Notes under the pieces: model-generated
What the model was told of the DNA's origin: nothing
Databases searched by the model: none
The model's input: the letters and a program-made list of their open reading frames with translations, nothing else
Translations under genes and position numbers: made by a program
Shown here: positions 34,618 through 43,253 of the stretch, one piece after another
How the letters are laid out: each line of letters starts with the position of its first letter
How positions within the stretch are numbered: the first letter of the stretch is position 1
Assembly (NCBI GenBank): GCA_041946685.1
Contig: JBHGAV010000008.1
Span: 32,092 to 96,091, forward strand
Direction of reading: 5' to 3'
DNA: 64,000 nt
From: JBHGAV01 sp041946685
GTDB taxonomy: Bacteria > Acidobacteriota > Terriglobia > Bryobacterales > Bryobacteraceae

Positions 34618-35841
34618 TTAAAGCAGCATGCCCGCAATGCACGCCGACATGAAGTTCGCCATCGTGCCGGCGGCGACCGCCTTCAGGCCCAGCCGGGCGA
34701 GGTCAGACTTGCGGGTGGGCGCCAGCGCGCCGATTCCGCCAAGCTGGATGGCGATTGAGCTGAGGTTCGCGAACCCGCACAACGCGTAAGTGGCGATGGT
34801 GAAAGAACGCGGATCAAGCTGTGCCTTCAGCGGACCAAGCTGGAGGAAGGAGACGAACTCGTTGAGCACCAGCCGGGTGCCGAGCAGATTCCCCACCGTG
34901 GCGGCGTCCTTCCAGCTGACTCCCAGCAGCCAGGCGACCGGGGCGAAGAGCGCGCCGAACAGGCTCTGGAGCGACGTCGGGAGCCATCCCAGCCACGGGA
35001 GCGTGTGCGCCCACCCCAAGACCCCGTTCACCAGCGCGATCAACGCCAGAAAGGCGATGAGCATGCCCGCGATGTTCAGGGCCAGTTGCAGGCCGTCTCC
35101 GGCCCCGCGGGCGGCCGCGTCGATGATGTTCACGCCCGGTTTCTCGATCTTGAGGTCGACCTTGCCGGCGGTCGCGGGCTTCTCCACCTCCGGCATGAGG
35201 ATCTTGGCCAGCATGATGGTCGCCGGCGCGGTCATGATGACCGCCGTGAGCAGGTGCTTGATATCCACGCCCGCCATCTTGACGTAGGCGGCCATGACGG
35301 CTCCCGATACGTGCGCCATCCCGCTGGTCATGACCGTGAACAGCTCGGATTGCGTCAGCCCCGCCAGGAACGGCCGGATGGTCAGGGGAGCCTCGGTCTG
35401 CCCCATGAAGATGCTCGCGGCGACGTTGGTCGATTCGGCGCCGCTCGCGCCCATCACCCTCTGCATCACCACCGCCATGCCCCGCACGAACACCTGCATC
35501 ACGCCGAGGTGGTACAGGATCGAAAACAGGGAAGCGATGAAGATGACGATGGGTAGGACCTGAAAGGCGAAGACCACGCCAAAGGAGCCGGTCTTGGTCC
35601 CGAGCGCCCCGAAGACAAACTCGCTGCCGGCCTCCGCGTATTGGAGCAGGGCATTGACGGCGACGCTCGCCAGTTCGAACAGCCGTCCGAAGCCGGTCTT
35701 CAGAACCAGAAACGCGAAAGCGAACTGCAGCCCGAGCCCCCACAAAAGCAGGCTCGGCCGCACGGCCCTCCTCTTAGATGAAAACAGGTAAGCGACAGCC
35801 AGGATGGCCACCAGCCCGAGGAGTCCCGTGAAGCGGCCCAT
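34618..35841 (-). CDS. nupC: Concentrative nucleoside transporter NupC
   Basis: This 407-residue membrane protein has about nine or ten helices plus re-entrant segments. GQTEAPLTIRPFL and GFANLSSIAIQLGGIG are signature motifs of the CNT family, which imports nucleosides with sodium or protons. It lies 12 bases after the pyrimidine phosphorylase gene and supplies substrates to the salvage enzymes around it. Confidence 0.95.
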   Translation of the reverse strand: MGRFTGLLGLVAILAVAYLFSSKRRAVRPSLLLWGLGLQFAFAFLVLKTGFGRLFELASVAVNALLQYAEAGSEFVFGALGTKTGSFGVVFAFQVLPIVIFIASLFSILYHLGVMQVFVRGMAVVMQRVMGASGAESTNVAASIFMGQTEAPLTIRPFLAGLTQSELFTVMTSGMAHVSGAVMAAYVKMAGVDIKHLLTAVIMTAPATIMLAKILMPEVEKPATAGKVDLKIEKPGVNIIDAAARGAGDGLQLALNIAGMLIAFLALIALVNGVLGWAHTLPWLGWLPTSLQSLFGALFAPVAWLLGVSWKDAATVGNLLGTRLVLNEFVSFLQLGPLKAQLDPRSFTIATYALCGFANLSSIAIQLGGIGALAPTRKSDLARLGLKAVAAGTMANFMSACIAGMLL

Positions 35842-35853
35842 GGCCCGGAGCGC

Positions 35854-37158
35854 TCAGCCGATGACTTCGAGTATCAACTCCCGCTCTTCCGGGGGATTTG
35901 ACGAGATCCGGAACGCGTCTTCCATGACCTCCGCCGCCTCGTCCAGGTGATCGGCGTTTGTATAGTACAGACGGCCGAGCACCGAACCCGCATCTACTCT
36001 CTCGCCAACCTTGATCTCTAGAATCACGCCCACGGCCGGGTCGATCGTATCGTCCTTGGTTTGGCGGCCCGCACCGATCAAGGCGGTTGCCCGGCCGATA
36101 TCCTCCGCGTTGATGGCGCTCACGAAGCCCGAGCGGGGCGAAGTGATCTCACGCGCGCCGGTCGCATTGGGGAGCAGCTCGAACCTGTCGAGCACCTGGG
36201 GATTGCCGCCCTGCGCCTCGATCGCCTCCTTGAACTTGCGGTAGCCGGAGCCGTCGAGCAGCTTCCTCTGGGCCAGCTCGCGTGCTTCCTCCAGCGTCTT
36301 GGTGACCTTCCCCAGGTAGATCATCCGGGCGGCCAGTTCGAGCGAGAGCCTTGTGAGATCGGTCGGCCCCACGTTCTGCAATGTCTGGGACGCCTCCATG
36401 ACCTCCAGGGCATTGCCCACGGCGTAACCGAGGGGCTGGTTCATGTCGGTGATGAGGGCCTGGACGCGCTTATCCATGCGCCGTCCGATGGCGACCATCA
36501 GTTGAGCCAGCCGCCGGGCATCCACCTGCTTCTTCATGAACGCGCCGGAGCCCACCTTGACGTCCAAGACCAGCCCGTCCAGCCCGGCCGCCAGCTTCTT
36601 GGACATGATGGAGGATGCGATCAAGGGGATCGAGGGGACGGTCCCTGTCACATCGCGAAGCGCATACAGCTTCCCGTCCGCCGGAGCCAGTTCCTCGGAC
36701 TGTCCCATGAAGCAGATTCCGCGCGTCTTGAGCTGCTCGGTCGCTTCTTCGATGCTGATGTCGGTCCGGAAACCTGGTATCGACTCCAGCTTGTCCAGCG
36801 TGCCGCCGGTGTGCCCCAGCGCGCGTCCGGAGATCATGGGGACGACAACACCCGCCGACGCCGCCAGAGGCGCGACGATCAGGCTGGTCTTGTCGCCCAC
36901 CCCTCCGGTAGAATGCTTGTCCACCTTGGTCCCTGGAACCCCGGAGAGGTCGATCTTCCCGCCAGAGCGCAACATACAGTCGGTCAGCGCGGAAACTTCC
37001 CTGTCGGACATGCCTTTGAAAAACACGGCCATGAGGAAGGCCGACATCTGGTAGTCGGGTACCTGGCCCGCCGTGTAGCCTTCTACCAGCGAGGTGATCT
37101 CCTCGGGACCGAGTTCCTCGCCGTCCCGCTTGCGTTGAATCAGATCGACGGTTCTCAT
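35854..37158 (-). CDS. Pyrimidine-nucleoside (thymidine) phosphorylase
   Basis: This 434-residue protein has the NP-II family signature KHSTGGVGDKTSLI, an N-terminal helical domain (YQMSAFLMAVFFKGM) and a C-terminal PYNP domain. It cleaves thymidine, uridine or deoxyuridine with phosphate. I cannot separate deoA from pdp by eye. It is the first gene of the minus-strand salvage operon; the promoter should lie in the 100 bases shared with the divergent kinase gene. Confidence 0.93.
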   Translation of the reverse strand: MRTVDLIQRKRDGEELGPEEITSLVEGYTAGQVPDYQMSAFLMAVFFKGMSDREVSALTDCMLRSGGKIDLSGVPGTKVDKHSTGGVGDKTSLIVAPLAASAGVVVPMISGRALGHTGGTLDKLESIPGFRTDISIEEATEQLKTRGICFMGQSEELAPADGKLYALRDVTGTVPSIPLIASSIMSKKLAAGLDGLVLDVKVGSGAFMKKQVDARRLAQLMVAIGRRMDKRVQALITDMNQPLGYAVGNALEVMEASQTLQNVGPTDLTRLSLELAARMIYLGKVTKTLEEARELAQRKLLDGSGYRKFKEAIEAQGGNPQVLDRFELLPNATGAREITSPRSGFVSAINAEDIGRATALIGAGRQTKDDTIDPAVGVILEIKVGERVDAGSVLGRLYYTNADHLDEAAEVMEDAFRISSNPPEERELILEVIG

Positions 37159-37228
37159 TCTTATAAGATCCTTAAGCCTAGCATCTTATCCCCCTGAAAG
37201 TAAAGGATAAAAGTCGCCGGCTTTAGTG

Positions 37229-37234
37229 TACAAT
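37229..37234 (+). promoter_or_regulatory. Possible -10 element (TACAAT) for the kinase gene
   Basis: TACAAT matches the -10 consensus closely in the gap between divergent genes; no good -35 is evident. If used, transcription would begin near 37241, after the GTG at 37226. This supports the TTG at 37259 as the start of the kinase. Confidence 0.3.
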
Positions 37235-37258
37235 CACTGCGAGGATCGGTCCCCCCGC

Positions 37259-39859
37259 TTGACGGGTCAAACCATCTCCCACTATGAGGTCCTCGAGAAG
37301 CTGGGCGAGGGCGGGATGGGTGTGGTCTACAGGGCCCGTGACACCCACCTGGACCGCTTCGTGGCGCTGAAGATCCTGCCGCCGGAGAAGATGGCCGACC
37401 CGGAACGAAAGCGCCGGTTCATCCAGGAAGCCAAGGCGGCCTCGGCGCTCAATCACCCCAATATCGTAACAATCCACGATTTCTGCCACGAAGACGGCGT
37501 GGACTTCATGGTGATGGAGTACATACCGGGCAAGACGTTGGATCAGGTCATCCCGCGGAAGGGCATGCCGCCGGGCGAAGCGCTCAAGTGCGCGGTGCAG
37601 GTGTCTGACGCTCTGGCGGCGGCGCATGCCGCTGGCATCGTTCACCGGGATTTGAAGCCCCGAAACGTCATGGTGACCGAGCAGGGGCGAGTGAAGGTCC
37701 TGGACTTCGGCTTGGCCAAGCTGACCGAGGCGCCGACGCCCGATCCGACCGCCAGCACCCAGATCGTAGAGCCCCAGACCGAAGAAGGCGCCATCGTCGG
37801 CACCGTCGCGTACATGTCGCCGGAGCAGGCTGAGGGAAAGGCGGTGGACGCCCGGTCGGACATTTTCAGCTTCGGGGCGCTGCTTTACGAGATGGTCACG
37901 GGCAAGCGAGCCTTCCAGGGAGACACTTCGGCCTCCACCTTGGCCGCGATTCTAAAGGATGAGCCGAGGTCCCTGCCGGCAGAGACACCCCACGATCTGG
38001 AACAGGTCATCAAGCGTTGTCTGCGCAAGGACCCGGCGCGTCGCTTCCAGCACATGGACGATGTGCGGATCGCGCTGGAGGAACTGAAGGAAGACTCGGA
38101 TTCTGGCAGACTCGCGGCCGGGACGGCGGCTGAACGAAAGCGTTTCCGGCGTTGGCCGACGATCGCTGCCGTGGCAGTGGTGTTGCTGTCGGTTGTTCTG
38201 TTGGTTTGGCGGCTGCGAGAGGCATCGCTGCCGAGCGACCTCAGGCCGGTTGTCCTGACCTCCTATCCCGGATTCGAGCACGTTCCATCGTTCTCGCCGG
38301 ACGGCAACAAAGTGGCGTTCGCCTGGAACGGTGAAAAGGAAGACAACTACGACATCTACGTCAAGCAGATCGGCTCGTTGGGGCCCCCGATGCGGTTGAC
38401 CACGAGTCCTTCGCTTGAGTACTTTCCCGCCTGGTCTCCGGACGACCGCTGGGTTGCGTACGCGCGTGGAGAGCAGGGAAACACCGAGATCATGCTGATC
38501 TCACCCCTGGGCGGGCCGGAGCGGAAGCTGACTCAAACGTTGAGTCTCGGGGCTCTCTCATGGACGCCGAACGCGGAGTGGCTCGTCTTCAGCGACTTAG
38601 ACCCGTCCAGCAGGCGGTCTGGCATTTGGGCGATTCATATCGGCAGCGGTGAACGCCGCCGCCTGACCGCGATGGGGAGTGAAGCTCAGGGCTACGGAGG
38701 CATCGTCCTGGGCGACTATCGCCCATCTGTCTCTCCGGATGGCCGCGCTCTGGTATTCGGCCGGCGGATGAACGGTTGGGTTTGGGGAATCTATGTATTG
38801 CCGCTCACGGAGGAACTGCGACCAGCCGGCGAGTCGGTGCGGGCAACCGACACGAACTACGACGGGTTCAACGGCGTGGCGTGGACCGCCGACGGCAGAG
38901 AGATCATCTACTCGGCTGGAGGCCCAGCGATGTGGAAGCTATGGCGTCTCCCCGTTTCCGGACGTCAGACTCCGACACTCCTGTCCTATGTCTTTCCAGC
39001 CGCCTCATCTCCCGCCGTTGCCCGCACGTCACCACGTCTCGTCTATACCTGGTTGCTCAATACCGTGAACATCTGGCGTCTGGATACCCGCACCAGGGAG
39101 CGCAAGAGGCTCACGGGCTCAACCCACTACAGCCAGTTTCCACAGTACTCGCCGGATGGCCGCAAGATCGCATTTCAGTCCACCCGCAGCGGAGACTGGA
39201 GAGCATGGACCTGCGACGCGGATGGGTCGAACTGCCAACAGCTCTCCGAGGGCGGGGCGCCGCACTGGTCCCCGGACGGCCGTTGGCTAGCTCTGGATTT
39301 CCGTGCTGGAGGACCGACCCAGATCTCAGTGATTGCCGCAGACGGGGGTCCGATGCGCCGTCTGACGGACTCCCTCGCGTTTGACAATTCGAGACCGAGC
39401 TGGTCGCAGAGCGGTGAGTGGATCTACTTCACCTCCGACCGTAGTGGCCGCAACGAGGTCTGGAAAGTGCCCTCGGGCGGGGGGCAAGCGGTCCAGGTCA
39501 CCCGCTCAGGAGGCGGCATGGCGCTGGAGTCCCCCGATGGCAGGTACGTCTACTACATAAAGGAGCCCGGCCCGCCGGGCTTGTTCAGAATGCCGGTCGA
39601 AGGCGGCGAGGAGAAACAGGTGCTGCCGGGCAACATAGTCTGGCGCAATTTCGGAGTGACCGCGAAAGGCATCTATTATGTGCCGGATGGCAAGACGATT
39701 CAGTTTCTGGACACGGCCACCGGCAAGGTGACCGCCCTGGCGACCGTCGACAGGCTGGGCGACGGGGGCATATGCCCTTCGCCCGATGATGCATACGTGG
39801 TGTTCGGGCAATCCGAGGGGCGTACGGTGGACCTGATGCTGGTGGAGGGATTCCGATAG
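37259..39859 (+). CDS. Ser/Thr protein kinase with membrane helix and C-terminal TolB/PD40 beta-propeller
   Basis: About 866 residues. The kinase domain (about 8-265) has the glycine loop GEGGMGVVY, a VALK lysine, HRDLKPRN catalytic loop, DFG, and APE-like SPEQ. A single membrane helix lies at about residues 298-318. The rest is repeated SPDGRxLAF-type strands of a TolB/WD40-like propeller facing the outside. The start is uncertain: TTG at 37259 gives the usual LTGQTISHY beginning, while an in-frame GTG at 37226 would add 11 residues. This receptor-kinase form is common in Acidobacteriota; the ligand is unknown. Confidence 0.85.
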   Translation: MTGQTISHYEVLEKLGEGGMGVVYRARDTHLDRFVALKILPPEKMADPERKRRFIQEAKAASALNHPNIVTIHDFCHEDGVDFMVMEYIPGKTLDQVIPRKGMPPGEALKCAVQVSDALAAAHAAGIVHRDLKPRNVMVTEQGRVKVLDFGLAKLTEAPTPDPTASTQIVEPQTEEGAIVGTVAYMSPEQAEGKAVDARSDIFSFGALLYEMVTGKRAFQGDTSASTLAAILKDEPRSLPAETPHDLEQVIKRCLRKDPARRFQHMDDVRIALEELKEDSDSGRLAAGTAAERKRFRRWPTIAAVAVVLLSVVLLVWRLREASLPSDLRPVVLTSYPGFEHVPSFSPDGNKVAFAWNGEKEDNYDIYVKQIGSLGPPMRLTTSPSLEYFPAWSPDDRWVAYARGEQGNTEIMLISPLGGPERKLTQTLSLGALSWTPNAEWLVFSDLDPSSRRSGIWAIHIGSGERRRLTAMGSEAQGYGGIVLGDYRPSVSPDGRALVFGRRMNGWVWGIYVLPLTEELRPAGESVRATDTNYDGFNGVAWTADGREIIYSAGGPAMWKLWRLPVSGRQTPTLLSYVFPAASSPAVARTSPRLVYTWLLNTVNIWRLDTRTRERKRLTGSTHYSQFPQYSPDGRKIAFQSTRSGDWRAWTCDADGSNCQQLSEGGAPHWSPDGRWLALDFRAGGPTQISVIAADGGPMRRLTDSLAFDNSRPSWSQSGEWIYFTSDRSGRNEVWKVPSGGGQAVQVTRSGGGMALESPDGRYVYYIKEPGPPGLFRMPVEGGEEKQVLPGNIVWRNFGVTAKGIYYVPDGKTIQFLDTATGKVTALATVDRLGDGGICPSPDDAYVVFGQSEGRTVDLMLVEGFR

Positions 39860-39871
39860 GCCGACGCGGGC

Positions 39872-40456
39872 TCACCTCTGCGCCAGGAGCCGCCCGCTCA
39901 ATTGCTCTGCCTGGGCCTCGTTGAAGAGCAGATGCCCCATTTCCATCTCCTGGAACTCCACGGGGCCCAGAAAGGGGCTCATGATGCTTCGGGGCGCGTG
40001 GCTGTCTGCACCTAGCAGAATATGCCCGATCTCGTGCGCCATGATGTGTCCGAGGGTCTTGGCGTAGCTGATCCGGGCATGCTTGGCCGTTTCCCGGACG
40101 CGCTCTGCGAATACGTACACCTGGTTATCGAGCGCGCATCCGAATGCGCCCGGGGTCCGGCGCAACCGTTTGGCCATTGAGTTTGGGAGGAGCTTCACCC
40201 AAGCTGCCGGCCTGACTGCGGGACGCGCCGTGGCCGCCTCTCCGAGCGCCTGAGCCTCCTTCCACTCGATCTCTACCCCGGCCTTCCCGTAGATCTTCGA
40301 CGTCTGCGCCTTGGCTAACTCCAGCGTCTCGGGCGGCACGTCAGCGTAGTCGAGTATGGCGACGACGATCCGAGTATCGGCTGCTTCCGCCGCCCGAGCC
40401 GAAAGGGAAGCCAGTAAGAGAACCCCCGCCAGCGCCCTGTTTCCCTTGAGTGCCAT
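39872..40456 (-). CDS. Small secreted metalloprotease-like protein
   Basis: This 194-residue protein has a signal peptide (about 1-25). HEIGHILLGADSH at about residues 140-152, with IMSPF a few residues later, resembles a metzincin zinc motif plus Met-turn, though the Gly and third His are shifted compared with the standard HExxHxxGxxH. An LLP...RTPGAF segment and one Cys precede it. It is a likely zinc peptidase or peptidase-like protein; activity is not certain. It is convergent with the kinase gene. Confidence 0.65.
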   Translation of the reverse strand: MALKGNRALAGVLLLASLSARAAEAADTRIVVAILDYADVPPETLELAKAQTSKIYGKAGVEIEWKEAQALGEAATARPAVRPAAWVKLLPNSMAKRLRRTPGAFGCALDNQVYVFAERVRETAKHARISYAKTLGHIMAHEIGHILLGADSHAPRSIMSPFLGPVEFQEMEMGHLLFNEAQAEQLSGRLLAQR

Positions 40457-40570
40457 CTCCGTGTTCCTCCTTGCGCTGGGAGGAAGAACAACGGGAGGCC
40501 CACGGCGGGCAAGTGCATCACCTATTTGATAGGCAAGGACTTATTGGCGTAGGGCATGGAGCGGACTGTT

Positions 40571-40622
40571 GCTTGGGGTTGTCACTACTGACACTGGCGG
40601 AATCAGTCTTGACAACCAAGGG
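40571..40622. repeat. Long imperfect hairpin downstream of vapC
   Basis: CTTGGggTTGTCA (40572-40584) pairs with TGACAACCAAG (40610-40620) apart from two bulged bases. Inside it, ACTGA (40587-40591) pairs with TCAGT (40603-40607). It lies just past the end of the vapBC pair, in a 180-base non-coding gap. It could be a bidirectional terminator or a short interspersed repeat; the rest of the gap holds no gene. Confidence 0.4.
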
Positions 40623-40636
40623 TGGGGCCGCTCTCC

Positions 40637-41101
40637 TCAGAGAGTCTTCGGTTCGCCCTGGGCAGAGCCGATCACTTCAAGGTGTTGAGGCTTGGCGCCG
40701 ACAACCGCTCTCAAAGGGATGGACCGGTCAAAGGTGGCGAGTCTGCCTTCGTGACGGAGAGTAAGACCCAGCAAGTAGACGTCCGTGATCTTCTGGTGCC
40801 CCGTGATCAATTGCGGCTGGAACAGGGTGTCGTCCAGGAGAGAAACGGAGTCGTTCCAGAACTTGTGATCGGGACTGGCGCACAACACGCGCAAGCGGGA
40901 CACGACCTCACCGGGCGTCGCTTCCACTGTAGGGTAGGCGGGGTTGCTCAGAACGCGGACGCAGCCGTTGATCGTGACTGGACATGACGCCCAGCCGCGC
41001 CGGCGATTCCGGCCGAACCAGCGATGGGCCTCTTCGTGGTTCGGGTGGGCAGGGTCAAATAGGGCAACCAGAACATTGACATCGAGAAGCGCTACACTCA
41101 T
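40637..41101 (-). CDS. vapC: PIN-domain toxin, VapC type
   Basis: This 154-residue protein has the PIN acidic residues: Asp in LLDVNVLVALF, Glu in HEEAHRWF, Asp in KITDVYLLGLT and Asp in LATFDRSI. PIN toxins are ribonucleases that cut tRNA or rRNA. The start overlaps the antitoxin stop as ATGA, the usual antitoxin-toxin arrangement. It is followed by a hairpin that may end transcription. Confidence 0.9.
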   Translation of the reverse strand: MSVALLDVNVLVALFDPAHPNHEEAHRWFGRNRRRGWASCPVTINGCVRVLSNPAYPTVEATPGEVVSRLRVLCASPDHKFWNDSVSLLDDTLFQPQLITGHQKITDVYLLGLTLRHEGRLATFDRSIPLRAVVGAKPQHLEVIGSAQGEPKTL

Positions 41102-41322
41102 GCCTCATCCCGCAGTCTGTTCACCAGGGCCATGTGCGGCTTCCTCGCCCCGGGCTTCGGGGTGAACAGCGGCACGCCGTTCCGCAGTTTGGGCGGTGAT
41201 TTCGGATCGAGCGCCACGCGAGCCAGTTCCGAGAGGACTTGTCCCATGGTCAAGCCGCGCTGCCGGGCGAGCTGTCTGGCAACCTCGACCAGGTCGTCGT
41301 CGATGTCAAGTGTTGTCCGCAT
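41098..41322 (-). CDS. vapB: VapB-type antitoxin
   Basis: This 74-residue protein begins MRTTLDIDDDLVEVARQLA, a ribbon-helix-helix-type DNA-binding start. A short C-terminal tail would wrap the toxin. It immediately precedes and overlaps vapC by 4 bases, so the pair forms a type II toxin-antitoxin module that normally represses its own promoter. Confidence 0.87.
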   Translation of the reverse strand: MRTTLDIDDDLVEVARQLARQRGLTMGQVLSELARVALDPKSPPKLRNGVPLFTPKPGARKPHMALVNRLRDEA

Positions 41323-41384
41323 ACGATGACTATTTTACATCAGACACCAAACGCCATGATGCGTGATGCACACTCGCCCATCCG

Positions 41385-43253
41385 TCACTTCGCCCGCTCT
41401 GCCCGGAGATTCAAGTTCCGAATCAGGCGATGCAGATTACTGGGGTGCAAACTGAGCAGGCGGGCGGCCTCGGCGTAGTTGCCGCCGGCGCGTTCGAGCG
41501 CCTTGAGGATGATCTGCCGTTTCGCCTCCGTGACGGCGCCATGGAAGGTCCCCTCGCCGCTGGGCACGGGGTGGCCGGCTTCCACGATGTGGTCCGGCAG
41601 GTCCTCGGGGAGTATCGTGCTCGTTGAGCCGAGGACGGCAGCGCGCTCGATCGCGTTCTCTAGCTCGCGCACGTTACCCGGCCATTCGTAGCCCATGAGG
41701 CAGGCGCGGGCCTCCTTAGAGAGGCCTTTGATCCTGCGAGCGCAGGCCGCTCCGTGCTTCTCGATGAAGTGCCCGGCCAGAAGCGGAATGTCATCCCGCC
41801 GCTCGCGAAGCGGCGGCATGGCGATGGTCACCACGTTGAGGCGGTAGTAGAGATCCTGCCGGAACGTGCCCTGGCGCACCGCGGCTTCCAGGTCGCGGTT
41901 GGTGGCGGCGATCAGCCGGATATCGATCTTGACCGGTCGCGTGCCTCCGACGCGATCGAACTCCCGCTCCTGAAGCACACGAAGCAACTTCGCCTGAAGG
42001 GCGGGCGTCAACTCGCCGACCTCGTCAAGGAAGACGGACCCACCGTGGGCCTCCTCCAGCTTACCCCGTTTCTGGACGAGGGCCCCCGTGAACGCGCCCC
42101 TCTCGTGGCCAAACATCTCACTCTCGAGCAGCGTTTCCGTCAAGGCAGCACAGTTGATGGCCACGAAAGGCTTCCTGGAGCGCGGGCTGTTACGATGAAT
42201 GGCGCGGGCGACCAGTTCCTTTCCTGTGCCAGTCTCGCCCCGAATCAGGACCGTAGAGTTCGTCGGCGCGACCTTGGCGATGAAGTCATACACCTCCGCC
42301 ATGCGCGGGCTCGTGCCGATCATGGAATGCTCGATATGCAGCTCGCGTTGGAGCCGTTGGTTTTCGGACTCCAGAACTCCGAACCGGAGGGCGTTTTGGA
42401 GCGCTGCCGCCGCAATCCCGGCGATGCCAGCCAGCAACTGAAGTTCTTCTTCGCCGAAGCGGGCGCCCCGGTCCTTCGTGTCCAGGTAGATCGCGCCCAC
42501 GACTTCTTCAAATGCCACGAGCGGTGCGGCCATGAAGCTGCCGACACGGAGGTCCCGCACGCTCTTGGACAGATCGCTCTCAACCGCTTCAGGGACATAC
42601 GAGCGAATCGCGACCCGCTCACTTATGACGCGCTGGATGGGCGAACGTGGGATCGGCGGCGCCTCCGCCGCATTAGTGCGCGGAGGCCACTGGTATGTGG
42701 ACTCGACGTCCCCCGTCAACAGAATCACTCCCCTTTCGGCCGGGACAGCCTGAAGCGTGCTCTCGAGCAAGCTGCGCTGTAACGCCTCCAAGCCCTGCGT
42801 CGTTGGTAGCGCCGTGCCGATCTTCAGAAGCGTCGCCAGATGAAGGGCGGTTGGACCTTCCTCCGCCATTCGGGCGGGCGATAGGTAGCGGGCATCTTCC
42901 CTTTGGAGCACGATGGTGCTGCCCGCGGCCTCGGAGCTATCGTCGAACCGGACTCCTTCTTCCTGCCCGGACAGGAACCGGAACGCGCACTTGCCGAGCC
43001 TAATCTCATCGCCGTGGCGAAGCTCGCTCTCCTTCGACAGGACGCCGTTCAGGTAGGTCCCATTGGCACTGCCCAAATCGACAAGTTTGAAGCCCGCCTC
43101 CTGCTGCCTCACCGCGCAATGCCGCCTTGAGACCATGGCATCGAGCGCGCAAATCGAGCTGCCCGGCTCACGTCCTAGGGAGAGGTCTCCTTCGCCGACC
43201 TCGTACACCTTTCCCTCGACCGCTCCGGCAATGCCTACAAGCCTCGCATTCAT
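41385..43253 (-). CDS. FHA-GAF sigma-54-dependent transcriptional activator
   Basis: 622 residues from the ATG at 43253, which overlaps the AmrS stop (ATGA) and has GGAG 6 bases upstream. A longer upstream frame is inside the AmrS gene in another frame. Domains in order: FHA (about 25-95, with SLGREPGSSI and SRRHC), GAF (about 145-290), AAA+ with GETGTGKE and intact GAFTGA, and a C-terminal Fis helix-turn-helix with NYAEAARLLSLHPSNLHRLIRNL. The FHA domain binds phosphothreonine, so this activator probably responds to a Ser/Thr kinase rather than a histidine kinase. Confidence 0.92.
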   Translation of the reverse strand: MNARLVGIAGAVEGKVYEVGEGDLSLGREPGSSICALDAMVSRRHCAVRQQEAGFKLVDLGSANGTYLNGVLSKESELRHGDEIRLGKCAFRFLSGQEEGVRFDDSSEAAGSTIVLQREDARYLSPARMAEEGPTALHLATLLKIGTALPTTQGLEALQRSLLESTLQAVPAERGVILLTGDVESTYQWPPRTNAAEAPPIPRSPIQRVISERVAIRSYVPEAVESDLSKSVRDLRVGSFMAAPLVAFEEVVGAIYLDTKDRGARFGEEELQLLAGIAGIAAAALQNALRFGVLESENQRLQRELHIEHSMIGTSPRMAEVYDFIAKVAPTNSTVLIRGETGTGKELVARAIHRNSPRSRKPFVAINCAALTETLLESEMFGHERGAFTGALVQKRGKLEEAHGGSVFLDEVGELTPALQAKLLRVLQEREFDRVGGTRPVKIDIRLIAATNRDLEAAVRQGTFRQDLYYRLNVVTIAMPPLRERRDDIPLLAGHFIEKHGAACARRIKGLSKEARACLMGYEWPGNVRELENAIERAAVLGSTSTILPEDLPDHIVEAGHPVPSGEGTFHGAVTEAKRQIILKALERAGGNYAEAARLLSLHPSNLHRLIRNLNLRAERAK

